Of a stretch of 64,000 nt of DNA, positions 9,848 through 18,878 are shown one piece after another. The DNA comes from Flavobacterium hibernum (GTDB lineage Bacteria; Bacteroidota; Bacteroidia; Flavobacteriales; Flavobacteriaceae). The stretch is from NCBI RefSeq assembly GCF_000832125.1, contig NZ_JPRK01000004.1, forward strand, positions 124,001-188,000. The letters run 5' to 3'. Both the position numbers and the translations under genes were made by a program. The notes under the pieces are model-generated. The model did not search any database, had not been told where the DNA came from, and saw nothing but the letters and a program-made list of their open reading frames with translations. Positions within the stretch are counted from its first letter, which is position 1, and each line of letters opens with the position of its first letter.

Positions 9848-10609
9848 ATGGGACAAAAGACAAATCCAATTGGAAATAGACTTGGTATCATCAGAGGGTG
9901 GGACTCAAACTGGTATGGTGGAAATGATTACGGTGATAAACTTGCCGAAGATCACAAAATCAGAAAGTATATCCACGCTCGTTTATCAAAAGCTAGTGTA
10001 TCAAAAGTAATCATCGAGAGAACTTTGAAACTTGTAACCGTTACTATCACTACTGCTAGACCTGGTATTATTATCGGAAAAGGTGGACAAGAGGTAGACA
10101 AGTTAAAAGAAGAACTTAAGAAAGTTACTGACAAAGAGGTTCAAATCAATATCTTTGAAATTAAAAGACCTGAGTTAGATGCTTATCTTGTGGCGACAAG
10201 CATCGCTCGTCAAATCGAAAGCCGTATCTCTTACAGACGTGCAATTAAGATGGCTATTGCAGCTTCTATGCGTATGAATGCAGAAGGTATTAAAGTTTTG
10301 ATTTCTGGTCGTTTGAATGGTGCTGAAATGGCACGTTCAGAAGGTTTCAAAGAAGGTAGAATTCCTCTATCAACTTTCAGAGCTGATATTGATTATGCTT
10401 TGGCTGAAGCTCACACTACTTACGGTAGAATGGGTATCAAAGTATGGATCATGAAAGGTGAAGTTTATGGAAAGAGAGATCTTTCTCCACTTGCAGGAAT
10501 GGATAAAAAACAATCTGGAACTGGTGGTGGTAAAGGTGGAGATTCTCCGAGAGGAGACAGAAAACCTTTTAATAAAGGTGGTAAACCAGACGCTCGTAAA
10601 AGAAAGTAA
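9848..10609 (+). CDS. rpsC: 30S ribosomal protein S3
   Basis: S3 guards the mRNA entry channel with S4 and S5. The 253-residue protein has [20 protein letters not shown], the KH-domain loop [15 protein letters not shown] (around residues 75-90), and [14 protein letters not shown] and [12 protein letters not shown] in the C-terminal domain. A Gly/Lys/Arg-rich tail of about 35 residues ([16 protein letters not shown] and onwards) extends beyond the core and is probably disordered and RNA-binding. It begins five bases after rplV. Confidence 0.98.
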   Translation: MGQKTNPIGNRLGIIRGWDSNWYGGNDYGDKLAEDHKIRKYIHARLSKASVSKVIIERTLKLVTVTITTARPGIIIGKGGQEVDKLKEELKKVTDKEVQINIFEIKRPELDAYLVATSIARQIESRISYRRAIKMAIAASMRMNAEGIKVLISGRLNGAEMARSEGFKEGRIPLSTFRADIDYALAEAHTTYGRMGIKVWIMKGEVYGKRDLSPLAGMDKKQSGTGGGKGGDSPRGDRKPFNKGGKPDARKRK

Positions 10610-10628
10610 ATTTTTAAACTAAAGAAAA

Positions 10629-11054
10629 ATGTTACAGCCTAAAAGAACAAAATACCGTAAGGTACAAAAAGGTAAAATGAAAGGTAACTCTCAAAGAGGG
10701 CATGAACTTTCTAATGGAATGTTTGGTATTAAATCTGTACATGAAGATGGAATGTTCTTAACTTCTCGTCAAATCGAAGCTGCGCGTATTGCTGCAACTC
10801 GTTTCATGAAGAGAGAGGGACAATTATGGATCAAAATATTTCCAGACAAACCAATTACTAAGAAGCCTCTTGAGGTACGTATGGGTAAAGGTAAAGGTGC
10901 CGTTGAATATTGGGCTGCCGTTGTTAAACCCGGAAGAATTATGTTTGAAGTTGGAGGAGTTCCTTTATCAGTTGCAAAAGAGGCTTTACGTCTTGCAGCT
11001 CAAAAGCTTCCAGTAAAAACTAAATTCGTCGTTGCTAGAGATTTCGAAGCATAA
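10629..11054 (+). CDS. rplP: 50S ribosomal protein L16
   Basis: L16 organises the A-site tRNA elbow region of the 50S subunit. The 141-residue protein starts [19 protein letters not shown] and contains [40 protein letters not shown] and [15 protein letters not shown], all diagnostic. It stands between rpsC (19 bases away) and rpmC (13 bases away). Confidence 0.98.
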   Translation: MLQPKRTKYRKVQKGKMKGNSQRGHELSNGMFGIKSVHEDGMFLTSRQIEAARIAATRFMKREGQLWIKIFPDKPITKKPLEVRMGKGKGAVEYWAAVVKPGRIMFEVGGVPLSVAKEALRLAAQKLPVKTKFVVARDFEA

Positions 11055-11067
11055 TTAAATTTATATT

Positions 11068-11259
11068 ATGAAACAATCAGAAATAAAAGATCTTTCTGCA
11101 GCGGAGTTGCAAGAAAAACTTAGTCAAACTAAGAAAATATATGCTGACCTAAAAATGGCTCACGCTATTTCTCCAATTGAGAACCCACTTCAAATTAGAA
11201 GTGTAAGAAGAACAGTTGCAAGATTGGCTACAGAGTTAACTAAAAGAGAGTTACAATAA
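11068..11259 (+). CDS. rpmC: 50S ribosomal protein L29
   Basis: L29 is a small two-helix protein near the tunnel exit, next to L23. The 63-residue sequence (MKQSEIKDLSAAELQEKL ... ENPLQIRSVRRTVARLATEL) has the family's helical pattern and the conserved NPLQIRxxRRxIAR-type motif. The position between rplP and rpsQ confirms it. Confidence 0.97.
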   Translation: MKQSEIKDLSAAELQEKLSQTKKIYADLKMAHAISPIENPLQIRSVRRTVARLATELTKRELQ

Positions 11260-11276
11260 TTGTATTCTGCTGAAAG

Positions 11277-11537
11277 ATGGAAGAAAAAAGAAATTTAAGA
11301 AAAGAAAGAATAGGTGTTGTTACTTCAAATAAAATGGATAAGTCTATTGTTATTGCTGAAGTAAGAAAAGTAAAACACCCATTATACGGTAAGTTCGTGT
11401 TGAAAACAAAGAAATACGTTGCACACGACGAAACAAACGACTGTAACATTGGAGATACTGTAAGAATTAGCGAAACGCGTCCTTTAAGTAAAACAAAATG
11501 TTGGAGATTAGTTGAAATCTTAGAAAGAGCTAAATAA
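11277..11537 (+). CDS. rpsQ: 30S ribosomal protein S17
   Basis: S17 is an OB-fold primary binder of 16S rRNA. The 86-residue protein has [40 protein letters not shown] and the signature [20 protein letters not shown]. It lies 17 bases after rpmC and stops two bases before the rplN start. Confidence 0.97.
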   Translation: MEEKRNLRKERIGVVTSNKMDKSIVIAEVRKVKHPLYGKFVLKTKKYVAHDETNDCNIGDTVRISETRPLSKTKCWRLVEILERAK

Positions 11538-11539
11538 TT

Positions 11540-11908
11540 ATGGTACAACAGGAATCAAGACTAAAAGTAGCAGATAACACGGGAGCAAAAGAAGTTTTAA
11601 CTATCCGTGTTTTAGGAGGTACCAAAAGAAGGTATGCCTCTGTTGGTGACAAGATTGTAGTATCTATTAAAGATGCAACTCCTAACGGTAACGTTAAAAA
11701 AGGAGCTGTTTCAACTGCAGTTGTTGTACGTACCAAAAAAGAAGTGAGAAGAGCTGATGGTTCTTATATCCGTTTCGATGATAATGCATGTGTTCTTTTG
11801 AACGCTGCAGGGGAAATGAGAGGAACTCGTGTTTTTGGTCCGGTAGCAAGAGAACTTCGTGAAAAACAATTCATGAAAATTGTATCATTAGCACCAGAAG
11901 TGCTTTAA
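11540..11908 (+). CDS. rplN: 50S ribosomal protein L14
   Basis: L14 forms an intersubunit bridge and binds L19. The 122-residue protein starts [20 protein letters not shown] and contains [20 protein letters not shown] and [20 protein letters not shown], a complete and typical L14. It begins two bases after rpsQ and ends 11 bases before rplX. Confidence 0.98.
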
Positions 11909-11919
11909 TTCGTTTTAAG

Positions 11920-12234
11920 ATGATAAAGCTAAAAATAAAATCAGGAGATATCGTAAGAGTTATTGCTGGAGACCATAAAGGTGCTGAAGGTAAAGTTTTA
12001 CGTGTTTACCGTGAGAAAAATAAAGCGATAGTTGAAGGTGTAAACATGGTTTCGAAACATACAAAACCAAGTGCTAAAAACCCTCAAGGTGGTATCGTTA
12101 AGAAAGAAGCTTCTATACAAATATCTAACATTTCACTAATTGATCCTAAAACTAAGGAAACAACTAGAGTTGGTATTAGAGTAGAAGGAGATAAGAAAGT
12201 AAGATTTTCAAAAAAATCTAATCAAGTACTATAG
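11920..12234 (+). CDS. rplX: 50S ribosomal protein L24
   Basis: L24 starts 50S assembly and later sits near the tunnel exit. The 104-residue protein has the KOW segment [20 protein letters not shown], then [14 protein letters not shown] and a C-terminal [16 protein letters not shown]. It is of normal length and is followed two bases later by rplE. Confidence 0.97.
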   Translation: MIKLKIKSGDIVRVIAGDHKGAEGKVLRVYREKNKAIVEGVNMVSKHTKPSAKNPQGGIVKKEASIQISNISLIDPKTKETTRVGIRVEGDKKVRFSKKSNQVL

Positions 12235-12236
12235 TA

Positions 12237-12788
12237 ATGGCATATACACCTAGACTAAAAGAAGAATATAAGAGTAGAGTAATCTCTGCTCTTAAAGAAG
12301 AATTCGGATATACAAACGTGATGCAAGTTCCTAAACTTGAAAAAATCGTTTTGAGCCGTGGAGTTGGTGCAGCTGTATCTGATAAAAAACTTATTGACTA
12401 TGCTGTTGATGAGTTAACAAAGATCACTGGACAAAAAGCAGTATCTACAATTTCAAAGAAAGACGTTGCGTCTTTTAAATTGAGAAAAGGGATGCCTATT
12501 GGAGCAAAAGTTACTTTACGTGGCGAAAGAATGTATGAGTTTTTAGATAGGCTTGTTACTTCTGCTTTGCCACGCGTTAGAGATTTTAGTGGTATCAAAG
12601 CTACTGGTTTCGACGGAAGAGGTAATTACAATCTTGGAGTTTTAGAGCAAATCATTTTCCCAGAAATTGATATTGACAAAGTAAACAAAATTTCAGGAAT
12701 GGATATTACATTTGTTACTACTGCAAAAACAGACAAGGAAGCAAAGTCATTATTGGCTGAATTAGGATTACCTTTTAAAAAGAATTAA
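12237..12788 (+). CDS. rplE: 50S ribosomal protein L5
   Basis: L5 binds 5S rRNA and forms a bridge to the 30S head. The 183-residue protein has the expected [37 protein letters not shown] ([18 protein letters not shown]), [10 protein letters not shown] and [15 protein letters not shown] segments. It begins two bases after rplX and ends three before rpsN. In E. coli the mRNA around this gene is the S8 target; here the structured element lies further down, before rpsH. Confidence 0.98.
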   Translation: MAYTPRLKEEYKSRVISALKEEFGYTNVMQVPKLEKIVLSRGVGAAVSDKKLIDYAVDELTKITGQKAVSTISKKDVASFKLRKGMPIGAKVTLRGERMYEFLDRLVTSALPRVRDFSGIKATGFDGRGNYNLGVLEQIIFPEIDIDKVNKISGMDITFVTTAKTDKEAKSLLAELGLPFKKN

Positions 12789-12791
12789 GAC

Positions 12792-13061
12792 ATGGCTAAA
12801 GAATCAATGAAAGCCCGTGAGGTGAAAAGAGAGAAAACGGTAGCTAAGTATGCTGAGAAAAGAAAAGCTTTAAAAGAAGCTGGAGATTTCGAAGGTTTAC
12901 AAAAATTACCTAAAAATGCTTCACCAGTTCGTTTACACAATCGTTGTAAATTAACAGGTAGACCAAGAGGTTATATCCGTCAATTCGGTATTTCACGTGT
13001 AACTTTCCGTGAGATGGCTAATAATGGATTAATTCCTGGAGTTAAAAAGGCGTCTTGGTAA
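12792..13061 (+). CDS. rpsN: 30S ribosomal protein S14, zinc-free long form
   Basis: S14 belongs to the 30S head with S3, S10 and S19. At 89 residues, with a single cysteine ([13 protein letters not shown]) and no CxxC pairs, this is the long zinc-independent type. The C-terminal [21 protein letters not shown] is typical. It is the last gene before a 105-base gap; the end of the coding sequence overlaps a possible internal promoter for rpsH. Confidence 0.97.
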   Translation: MAKESMKAREVKREKTVAKYAEKRKALKEAGDFEGLQKLPKNASPVRLHNRCKLTGRPRGYIRQFGISRVTFREMANNGLIPGVKKASW

Positions 13062-13085
13062 TCTCGTAATAAGTTATTACTTTTG
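13055..13085 (+). promoter_or_regulatory. Possible internal promoter ahead of rpsH
   Basis: TTG at 13055-13057, within the end of rpsN, and TACTTTTG at 13078-13085 are 20 bases apart and match the Bacteroidota pattern. The -7 element is identical in sequence to that of rplC. It would let the rpsH-onward genes be transcribed separately. Confidence 0.5.
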
Positions 13086-13118
13086 CAAACCAAAAAATAA
13101 TTTTTAATTGATTAAAGG

Positions 13119-13142
13119 TTCGGGAGACGAGTGTCTCCCGAA
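13119..13142 (+). promoter_or_regulatory. Perfect 10-bp hairpin in the rpsH leader
   Basis: TTCGGGAGAC (13119-13128) and GTCTCCCGAA (13133-13142) form a perfect stem around a GAGT tetraloop, 24 bases before the rpsH ATG. No T-tract follows, so it is not an intrinsic terminator. It is GC-rich against an AT-rich background, which argues for selection. It may be a ribosomal-protein binding site, an RNase site or a pause signal. Confidence 0.6.
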
Positions 13143-13166
13143 AACCATAATCGCAATCAAATACAT

Positions 13167-13565
13167 ATGTATACAGATCCTATTGCAGATTATTTGACTA
13201 GAGTTCGTAACGCTGTGGCTGCAAACCACAAAGTTGTTGAAATTCCAGCTTCTAATCTAAAAAAAGAAATAACTAAGATCTTATTTGATCAAGGTTATAT
13301 CTTAAGTTACAAATTTGAGGATAACTCTGTTCAGGGTTCAATCAAAATTGCTTTGAAGTATGATAAAGATACTAAAGAGCCTGTAATTAAAGATATCCAA
13401 AGAATTAGTAAACCTGGTTTGCGTAAATATGCAGGTGCTGCCAAATTACCAAGAATCCTTAACGGATTAGGAATTGCTATTGTTTCAACTTCAAAAGGTC
13501 TTATGACTGGAAAACAAGCGAAACAATTAAATGTAGGTGGTGAAGTAATTTGTTACGTATACTAA
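13167..13565 (+). CDS. rpsH: 30S ribosomal protein S8
   Basis: S8 binds the central domain of 16S rRNA and, in E. coli, represses the spc operon. The 132-residue protein starts MYTDPIADYLTRVRNAVAAN, matching the family start (TDPIADxLTRIRNA). An upstream GTG at 13131 in the same frame lies inside the leader hairpin and would add 12 unrelated residues, so the ATG at 13167 is preferred. The C-terminal part has SKPGLRKYAG, LGIAIVSTSKGLMT and GGEVICYVY, all conserved. Confidence 0.98.
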   Translation: MYTDPIADYLTRVRNAVAANHKVVEIPASNLKKEITKILFDQGYILSYKFEDNSVQGSIKIALKYDKDTKEPVIKDIQRISKPGLRKYAGAAKLPRILNGLGIAIVSTSKGLMTGKQAKQLNVGGEVICYVY

Positions 13566-13583
13566 TTTTAAAGACTAAATAAG

Positions 13584-14126
13584 ATGTCAAGAATAGGTAA
13601 AAGCCCAATTGTAGTCCCTGCTGGCGTAACTGTAGAAGTTAAAGACGGTATTATTACAGTAAAAGGAAAAAAAGGTCAACTTACTCAGGAGTTTTCGGAC
13701 GTAACTGTAAAAGTTGAAGGCGATCAAGTACAAGTAGAGAGATCGTCTGATCATAAAGACCAAAGAGCAAAACACGGATTATACAGATCATTAATCAATA
13801 ATATGATTGTTGGTGTAAATGAAGGTTTTACAAAAGAACTAGAATTAGTTGGAGTTGGTTATAGAGCTTCAAACCAAGGTCAAAAGTTAGATTTAGCACT
13901 TGGATATTCTCACAATATTGTTTTAGAAATTGCTCCAGAAGTAGCTTTAGAAACAATATCTGAAAAAGGTAAAAACCCTATCGTAAAATTAACATCATTT
14001 GACAAACAACTTTTAGGACAGGTTGCTGCGAAAATCAGAGGTTTCCGTAAGCCTGAGCCATATAAAGGAAAAGGTGTTAAATTTGTGGGTGAAGTATTAA
14101 GAAGAAAAGCAGGTAAATCAGCTTAA
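13584..14126 (+). CDS. rplF: 50S ribosomal protein L6
   Basis: L6 lies near the sarcin-ricin loop and the factor-binding site. The 180-residue protein has two repeats of the L6 fold; [20 protein letters not shown] opens it, and [10 protein letters not shown] and the C-terminal signature [11 protein letters not shown] are clear. It begins 18 bases after rpsH and ends 11 before rplR. Confidence 0.98.
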   Translation: MSRIGKSPIVVPAGVTVEVKDGIITVKGKKGQLTQEFSDVTVKVEGDQVQVERSSDHKDQRAKHGLYRSLINNMIVGVNEGFTKELELVGVGYRASNQGQKLDLALGYSHNIVLEIAPEVALETISEKGKNPIVKLTSFDKQLLGQVAAKIRGFRKPEPYKGKGVKFVGEVLRRKAGKSA

Positions 14127-14137
14127 AAAATAAGATT

Positions 14138-14488
14138 ATGTCATTAACAAAATCTGATAGAAGACAGAGAATTAGATTCAGAATTAGAAAATCGATTAGT
14201 GGTACTGCTACTAACCCAAGACTATCTGTATTTAGAAGTAACAAAGAAATTTACGCTCAAATTATTGATGATGTAAATGGAGTTACTTTATTAGCTGCAT
14301 CTTCAAGAGAAAAAGAAATAGGAAAAGGTACTAACGTTGAAATCGCTGCTGCTGTTGGAAAATTAGTTGCAGAGAAAGCGTTAAAAGCTGGGATCGAAAC
14401 CATCACTTTTGATAGAGGTGGATATTTGTATCACGGTCGTATTAAATCATTAGCAGAAGGCGCAAGAGCGGCTGGACTTAAATTCTAA
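14138..14488 (+). CDS. rplR: 50S ribosomal protein L18
   Basis: L18 binds 5S rRNA together with L5 and L25. The 116-residue protein has [38 protein letters not shown] and the C-terminal [20 protein letters not shown]. It is of normal length and lies between rplF and rpsE. Confidence 0.98.
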   Translation: MSLTKSDRRQRIRFRIRKSISGTATNPRLSVFRSNKEIYAQIIDDVNGVTLLAASSREKEIGKGTNVEIAAAVGKLVAEKALKAGIETITFDRGGYLYHGRIKSLAEGARAAGLKF

Positions 14489-14494
14489 TATATT

Positions 14495-15016
14495 ATGTCT
14501 AAATACAAAAATGTAGAATTGGTAAAACCAAGTGGTCTTGAACTTAAAGATCGTCTGGTAAGTGTTAATCGTGTTACTAAAGTTACAAAAGGTGGTAGAG
14601 CTTTCGGTTTTTCTGCTATTGTAGTTGTAGGTGATGAAAACGGAGTAGTTGGTCATGGATTAGGAAAATCTAAAGACGTTTCTGAAGCAATTGCGAAAGC
14701 AGTAGAAGATGCTAAGAAAAATTTAGTAAAAATTCCTTTGAATGGTCAATCAGTTCCTCACGAACAAAAAGGTAAATTTGGTGGTGCGCGTGTTTTCTTA
14801 ATTCCTGCTTCTCATGGTACAGGAGTTATTGCTGGTGGAGCTGTTCGTTCAGTTCTTGAATCAGTTGGTATTCACGATGTATTGTCAAAATCTCAAGGAT
14901 CATCAAATCCTCATAACGTAGTGAAAGCAACTTTTGATGCTTTATTACAAATGAGAAGCGCTCATACTGTTGCAAAACAAAGAGGTGTTTCTTTAGAAAA
15001 AGTTTTTAAAGGTTAA
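14495..15016 (+). CDS. rpsE: 30S ribosomal protein S5
   Basis: S5 helps decoding accuracy and mRNA unwinding with S3 and S4. The 173-residue protein has the double-stranded-RNA-binding N-terminal part ([39 protein letters not shown]) and the C-terminal [20 protein letters not shown]. Spectinomycin-site neighbourhood TKGGR is unaltered in appearance. It is six bases after rplR. Confidence 0.98.
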   Translation: MSKYKNVELVKPSGLELKDRLVSVNRVTKVTKGGRAFGFSAIVVVGDENGVVGHGLGKSKDVSEAIAKAVEDAKKNLVKIPLNGQSVPHEQKGKFGGARVFLIPASHGTGVIAGGAVRSVLESVGIHDVLSKSQGSSNPHNVVKATFDALLQMRSAHTVAKQRGVSLEKVFKG

Positions 15017-15028
15017 TTCAAGGAAATT

Positions 15029-15211
15029 ATGGCTAAATTATTAGTAAAACAAGTAAGAAGCAAAATCAACTGTCCTCTTTCTCAAAAGAGAGGTTTGGAA
15101 GCTTTAGGTCTACGTAAAATGGGACAAGTTGTAGAGCATGATTCAAATCCTGCTATCCTTGGTATGATAAACAAAGTTAAACACTTAGTTTCTGTCGAAG
15201 AAGCTAAATAA
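15029..15211 (+). CDS. rpmD: 50S ribosomal protein L30
   Basis: L30 is a small 50S protein absent from some bacteria. The 60-residue sequence ([53 protein letters not shown]) fits the family well and lies in its usual place between rpsE and rplO. Confidence 0.97.
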   Translation: MAKLLVKQVRSKINCPLSQKRGLEALGLRKMGQVVEHDSNPAILGMINKVKHLVSVEEAK

Positions 15212-15222
15212 CAAATACTGTT

Positions 15223-15675
15223 ATGAATTTAAGTAACTTACAACCAGCTGAAGGGTCAACACACAATCAAAATAAAAGATTAGGTAGAGGAGAAGGTTCT
15301 GGAAAAGGTGGTACTTCTGCAAGAGGTCACAAAGGAGCAAAATCTCGTTCTGGTTATTCTAAAAAGATTGGTTTTGAGGGAGGGCAAATGCCACTTCAAA
15401 GACGTGTGCCTAAGTTTGGTTTCACAAACATCAATCGTAAAGAATACGAAGGTGTTAATTTAGATACGCTTCAATTATTAGTAGATAATGGTGTGATTAC
15501 TGATTCTGTTTCTATGACAGATTTCGTAGCAAATCGTCTAGCTACCAAAAATGAAATCGTTAAGATTTTAGGTAGAGGAGAATTGAAAGCAAAATTAAAA
15601 GTAACTGCCCACAAATTTACTGCTACTGCAAAAGCTGCTATTGAGGCTGCTGGTGGAGAAGCTGTAACTATATAA
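15223..15675 (+). CDS. rplO: 50S ribosomal protein L15
   Basis: L15 is a late-assembly 50S protein. The 150-residue protein has the glycine-rich N-terminal extension (NKRLGRGEGSGKGGTSARGH, KGAKSRSGYSKKIGFEGGQM) and the C-terminal signature region VTAHKFTATAKAAIEAAGGE. It ends 13 bases before secY, the standard spc order. Confidence 0.98.
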   Translation: MNLSNLQPAEGSTHNQNKRLGRGEGSGKGGTSARGHKGAKSRSGYSKKIGFEGGQMPLQRRVPKFGFTNINRKEYEGVNLDTLQLLVDNGVITDSVSMTDFVANRLATKNEIVKILGRGELKAKLKVTAHKFTATAKAAIEAAGGEAVTI

Positions 15676-15688
15676 CTTATCTACTAAG

Positions 15689-17035
15689 ATGAAGAAATTT
15701 ATTGAATCAATAAGTAATGTTTGGAAAATCGAAGAACTGAAAAATAGAATCTTAATTACATTAGGATTGCTTTTAGTATATCGTTTTGGTGCACATGTAA
15801 CGCTACCTGGAATTGACGCAACTCAATTAACAGGTTTGGCGGGACAAACTAAACAAGGTTTAGGGTCTATCCTGGACATGTTTACAGGAGGTGCTTTCTC
15901 TAAAGCTTCAGTTTTTGCTTTAGGTATTATGCCTTATATTTCTGCATCTATTGTTGTTCAGTTAATGGGAATTGCGATTCCTTATTTGCAAAAGCTTCAA
16001 AACGATGGAGAGAGTGGTAGAAAAAAGATTAATCAAATCACTCGTTGGTTGACTATAGCTATTACACTGGTTCAAGGTCCAACTTATATCTATAATTTAT
16101 ACAGAACATTACCTGGTAGTGCATTCTTACTAGGTTTTAATTCTCCTGAATTTTTATTCTCTTCTGTTATTATTTTGGTTACAGGTACAATTTTTGCTAT
16201 GTGGCTTGGAGAGAAAATTACGGATAAAGGTATTGGAAATGGAATTTCATTATTGATTATGGTTGGTATTTTGGCAAGATTACCTCAAGCATTTATGCAA
16301 GAGTTCTCTTCTAGAGTTACCAATAACAATGGTGGTCCAATGTTATTAGTTATTGAAATTATTGTGTGGTTATTAGTTATCATTTCTTGTGTATTGCTTA
16401 CAATGGCAGTACGTAGAATTCCTGTTCAATACGCTCGTCGTACGACAACAGGTGATTACGAGCAAGATTTGGCAGGTGGTAATAGACAGTGGATTCCTTT
16501 AAAGCTTAATGCTTCTGGAGTTATGCCAATCATTTTTGCGCAAGCAATTATGTTTATCCCTGCAGCTGTAGCTGGATTGTCTAAATCAGATACATCACAA
16601 TCTATTGTTGGTGCTTTTAGTAATATGTTTGGTTTTTGGTATAATTTTGTATTCGCAACTTTAATTATTGTGTTTACATTTTTCTATACTGCGATCACTG
16701 TACCTACTAACAAAATGGCCGATGATTTAAAAAGAAGTGGTGGTTTTATTCCTGGTATTCGTCCGGGAGCTGAAACTTCTGACTTCTTAGATAAAGTGAT
16801 GTCTTTAATAACTTTCCCAGGATCTTTATTCCTTGCTTTGATTGCTGTGTTCCCAGCCATTGTTGTAAGTATTATGGATGTACAACAATCTTGGGCAATG
16901 TTTTTTGGAGGTACCTCATTAATAATTATGGTTGGTGTTGCAATAGATACTATTCAACAAATCAATTCATACTTGTTAAACAAACATTATGATGGTTTAA
17001 TGAAGACTGGTAAAAATAGAAAAGCGGTAGCTTAA
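15689..17035 (+). CDS. secY: Preprotein translocase subunit SecY
   Basis: SecY is the pore of the SecYEG translocon in the inner membrane. The 448-residue protein shows ten hydrophobic segments, the plug-region sequence after TM1, [17 protein letters not shown] in TM2 and [10 protein letters not shown] in the cytosolic loop before TM7. [20 protein letters not shown] in the C5 loop is the SecA and ribosome contact. It lies within the spc genes, so export capacity is co-expressed with ribosomes. Confidence 0.98.
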   Translation: MKKFIESISNVWKIEELKNRILITLGLLLVYRFGAHVTLPGIDATQLTGLAGQTKQGLGSILDMFTGGAFSKASVFALGIMPYISASIVVQLMGIAIPYLQKLQNDGESGRKKINQITRWLTIAITLVQGPTYIYNLYRTLPGSAFLLGFNSPEFLFSSVIILVTGTIFAMWLGEKITDKGIGNGISLLIMVGILARLPQAFMQEFSSRVTNNNGGPMLLVIEIIVWLLVIISCVLLTMAVRRIPVQYARRTTTGDYEQDLAGGNRQWIPLKLNASGVMPIIFAQAIMFIPAAVAGLSKSDTSQSIVGAFSNMFGFWYNFVFATLIIVFTFFYTAITVPTNKMADDLKRSGGFIPGIRPGAETSDFLDKVMSLITFPGSLFLALIAVFPAIVVSIMDVQQSWAMFFGGTSLIIMVGVAIDTIQQINSYLLNKHYDGLMKTGKNRKAVA

Positions 17036-17042
17036 TATATTT

Positions 17043-17258
17043 ATGGCAAAACAATCAGCAATAGAACAAGACGGATCAATCATTGAAGCATTATCAAATG
17101 CGATGTTCCGTGTAGAGTTAGAAAATGGACATATCGTAATTGCTCATATTTCTGGTAAAATGCGTATGCATTACATCAAATTATTACCTGGTGATAAAGT
17201 GAAACTAGAAATGAGTCCTTATGATTTGTCAAAAGCAAGAATTACTTATCGATATTAA
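17043..17258 (+). CDS. infA: Translation initiation factor IF-1
   Basis: IF-1 occupies the 30S A site during initiation. The 71-residue OB-fold protein reads [20 protein letters not shown] then [20 protein letters not shown] and [20 protein letters not shown], a complete IF-1. It lies between secY and rpmJ, eight bases after secY stops. Confidence 0.98.
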   Translation: MAKQSAIEQDGSIIEALSNAMFRVELENGHIVIAHISGKMRMHYIKLLPGDKVKLEMSPYDLSKARITYRY

Positions 17259-17270
17259 AGGATATTCACT

Positions 17271-17387
17271 ATGAAAGTTAGAGCATCAGTAAAAAAGAGA
17301 AGTCCCGAGTGCATCATTGTGCGTAGAAAAGGGAGATTGTACGTAATAAACAAAAAGAATCCTAGATTTAAACAAAGACAAGGATAA
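17271..17387 (+). CDS. rpmJ: 50S ribosomal protein L36, zinc-free form
   Basis: This very small gene encodes 38 residues: [20 protein letters not shown] followed by [18 protein letters not shown]. The KVRASVKK start and KQRQG end identify L36. Only one cysteine remains (Cys14) of the C-x2-C-x12-C-x4-H zinc ribbon seen in many bacteria; the other positions hold Ser, Asn and Arg, so zinc binding is lost. It lies 12 bases after infA and stops two bases before rpsM, the normal place. Confidence 0.96.
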   Translation: MKVRASVKKRSPECIIVRRKGRLYVINKKNPRFKQRQG

Positions 17388-17389
17388 TT

Positions 17390-17764
17390 ATGGCAAGAAT
17401 AGCAGGGGTAGATATCCCAAAAAATAAAAGAGGTGTTATAGCACTTACCTATATCTTTGGATTAGGAAGAAGTAGAGCTATTGAGATTTTAGAAAAAGCT
17501 CAAGTTAGCCAAGATAAAAAAGTTCAAGATTGGAATGATGATGAGATCGGAGCAATTCGTGATGCAGTTTCGTTTTACAAAATTGAAGGAGAATTACGTT
17601 CTGAAGTTTCTTTAAACATCAAACGTTTGATGGATATTGGTTGTTACAGAGGTATTCGTCATAGATCTGGTCTTCCGTTAAGAGGACAAAGAACTAAAAA
17701 CAACTCTAGAACAAGAAAAGGTAAAAGAAAAACTGTTGCTAACAAGAAAAAAGCAACTAAATAA
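17390..17764 (+). CDS. rpsM: 30S ribosomal protein S13
   Basis: S13 bridges to the 50S subunit and contacts P-site tRNA. The 124-residue protein has [20 protein letters not shown], the helix-two-turn-helix [13 protein letters not shown], and the C-terminal [20 protein letters not shown] tail with further basic residues. It begins two bases after rpmJ and leads the alpha-operon part of the cluster. Confidence 0.98.
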   Translation: MARIAGVDIPKNKRGVIALTYIFGLGRSRAIEILEKAQVSQDKKVQDWNDDEIGAIRDAVSFYKIEGELRSEVSLNIKRLMDIGCYRGIRHRSGLPLRGQRTKNNSRTRKGKRKTVANKKKATK

Positions 17765-17772
17765 TAAGTAAT

Positions 17773-18156
17773 ATGGCTAAAGCAACTGCAAAAAAACGTA
17801 AAGTTATCGTTGAATCAACGGGAGAAGCTCATATTTCTGCTACCTTCAATAACATCATCATTTCTTTGACTAACAAAAAAGGTGAAGTTATTTCTTGGTC
17901 TTCAGCTGGTAAAATGGGTTTTAGAGGTTCTAAAAAGAATACTCCATACGCAGCCCAAATGGCAGCAGAAGATTGTAGTAAAGTAGCTCTTGAGGCTGGA
18001 CTTAAAAAAGTGAAAGTTTATGTAAAAGGACCAGGAAACGGACGTGAGTCTGCTATCCGTTCTATTCATAACGGTGGAATTGAAGTTACTGAGATTATCG
18101 ATGTTACTCCAATGCCTCACAACGGATGTCGTCCTCCAAAAAGACGTAGAGTTTAA
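17773..18156 (+). CDS. rpsK: 30S ribosomal protein S11
   Basis: S11 lines the 30S platform around the mRNA exit. The 127-residue protein has the family's [40 protein letters not shown] and the highly conserved end [18 protein letters not shown]. It is separated from rpsD by 95 bases that contain a structured element. Confidence 0.98.
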   Translation: MAKATAKKRKVIVESTGEAHISATFNNIIISLTNKKGEVISWSSAGKMGFRGSKKNTPYAAQMAAEDCSKVALEAGLKKVKVYVKGPGNGRESAIRSIHNGGIEVTEIIDVTPMPHNGCRPPKRRRV

Positions 18157-18179
18157 TTTTATTTATTTATAGTATAAAC

Positions 18180-18233
18180 AAGGTAGAATATAGATTATCG
18201 AAGGATTTGACCTGAATTCATAATCTCTACCTT
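18180..18233 (+). promoter_or_regulatory. Structured intergenic RNA before rpsD, candidate S4 leader
   Basis: AAGGTAGA (18180-18187) pairs perfectly with TCTACCTT (18226-18233). After a five-base bulge (ATATA, 18188-18192) on the 5' side, GATTAT (18193-18198) pairs with ATAATC (18220-18225), directly stacked on the outer stem. GAA/TTC can extend this across a single bulged C, and GG/CC pair in the loop. No T-tract follows. S4 represses alpha-operon genes through leader RNA in several bacteria, which makes rpsD regulation the natural guess. Confidence 0.65.
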
Positions 18234-18251
18234 AAATTTAATTTTTTAGAA

Positions 18252-18857
18252 ATGGCAAGATATACTGGTCCAAAAACTAGAATTGCTCGTAAATTTGGCG
18301 AAGCAATCTTCGGAGATGATAAATCTTTCGAAAAAAGAAATTACCCACCTGGACAACACGGGATGGCTAAAAAAAGAGGTAAAAAATCTGAGTATGCTGT
18401 TCAGTTAATGGAAAAGCAAAAAGCTAAATATTCTTACGGAATTTTAGAAAAACAATTCAGAAATTTATTCAAAAAAGCATCAGCTACTAAAGGTGTTACT
18501 GGTGAAGTTCTTTTACAATTATGTGAAGCAAGATTAGATAACGTTGTTTTTAGAATGGGTATTGCTCCTTCTAGAAGAGGTGCTAGACAATTAGTTTCTC
18601 ACAGACACGTTACTGTAAATGGTGAAGTTGTAAATATCGCTTCTTACCACCTTAAGCCTGGTGATAAAGTTGCAGTTCGTGAAAAATCTAAATCTTTAGA
18701 AGCTATCGAACGTTCTTTATCAAATTCAAGTCATGTTTATGAATGGATTACTTGGAATAATGATCTTAAAGAAGGAACTTTCGTTTCTGTACCTGCAAGA
18801 CTTCAAATTCCAGAAAACATTAAAGAACAATTAATCGTAGAGTTGTACAACAAATAA
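18252..18857 (+). CDS. rpsD: 30S ribosomal protein S4
   Basis: S4 is a primary 16S binder at the mRNA entry and often an autogenous regulator. The 201-residue protein starts [20 protein letters not shown], has [20 protein letters not shown], and the S4 RNA-binding domain [20 protein letters not shown] then [16 protein letters not shown]. It follows the structured element after rpsK and precedes rpoA by 21 bases. Confidence 0.98.
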   Translation: MARYTGPKTRIARKFGEAIFGDDKSFEKRNYPPGQHGMAKKRGKKSEYAVQLMEKQKAKYSYGILEKQFRNLFKKASATKGVTGEVLLQLCEARLDNVVFRMGIAPSRRGARQLVSHRHVTVNGEVVNIASYHLKPGDKVAVREKSKSLEAIERSLSNSSHVYEWITWNNDLKEGTFVSVPARLQIPENIKEQLIVELYNK

Positions 18858-18878
18858 TAATTGACTTAGTCGAAATTT

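Noticed and set aside
13131..13166. Longer S8 starting at the GTG at 13131
   Set aside because: The added residues lie in the leader hairpin and are not S8-like; the ATG at 13167 gives the family start.
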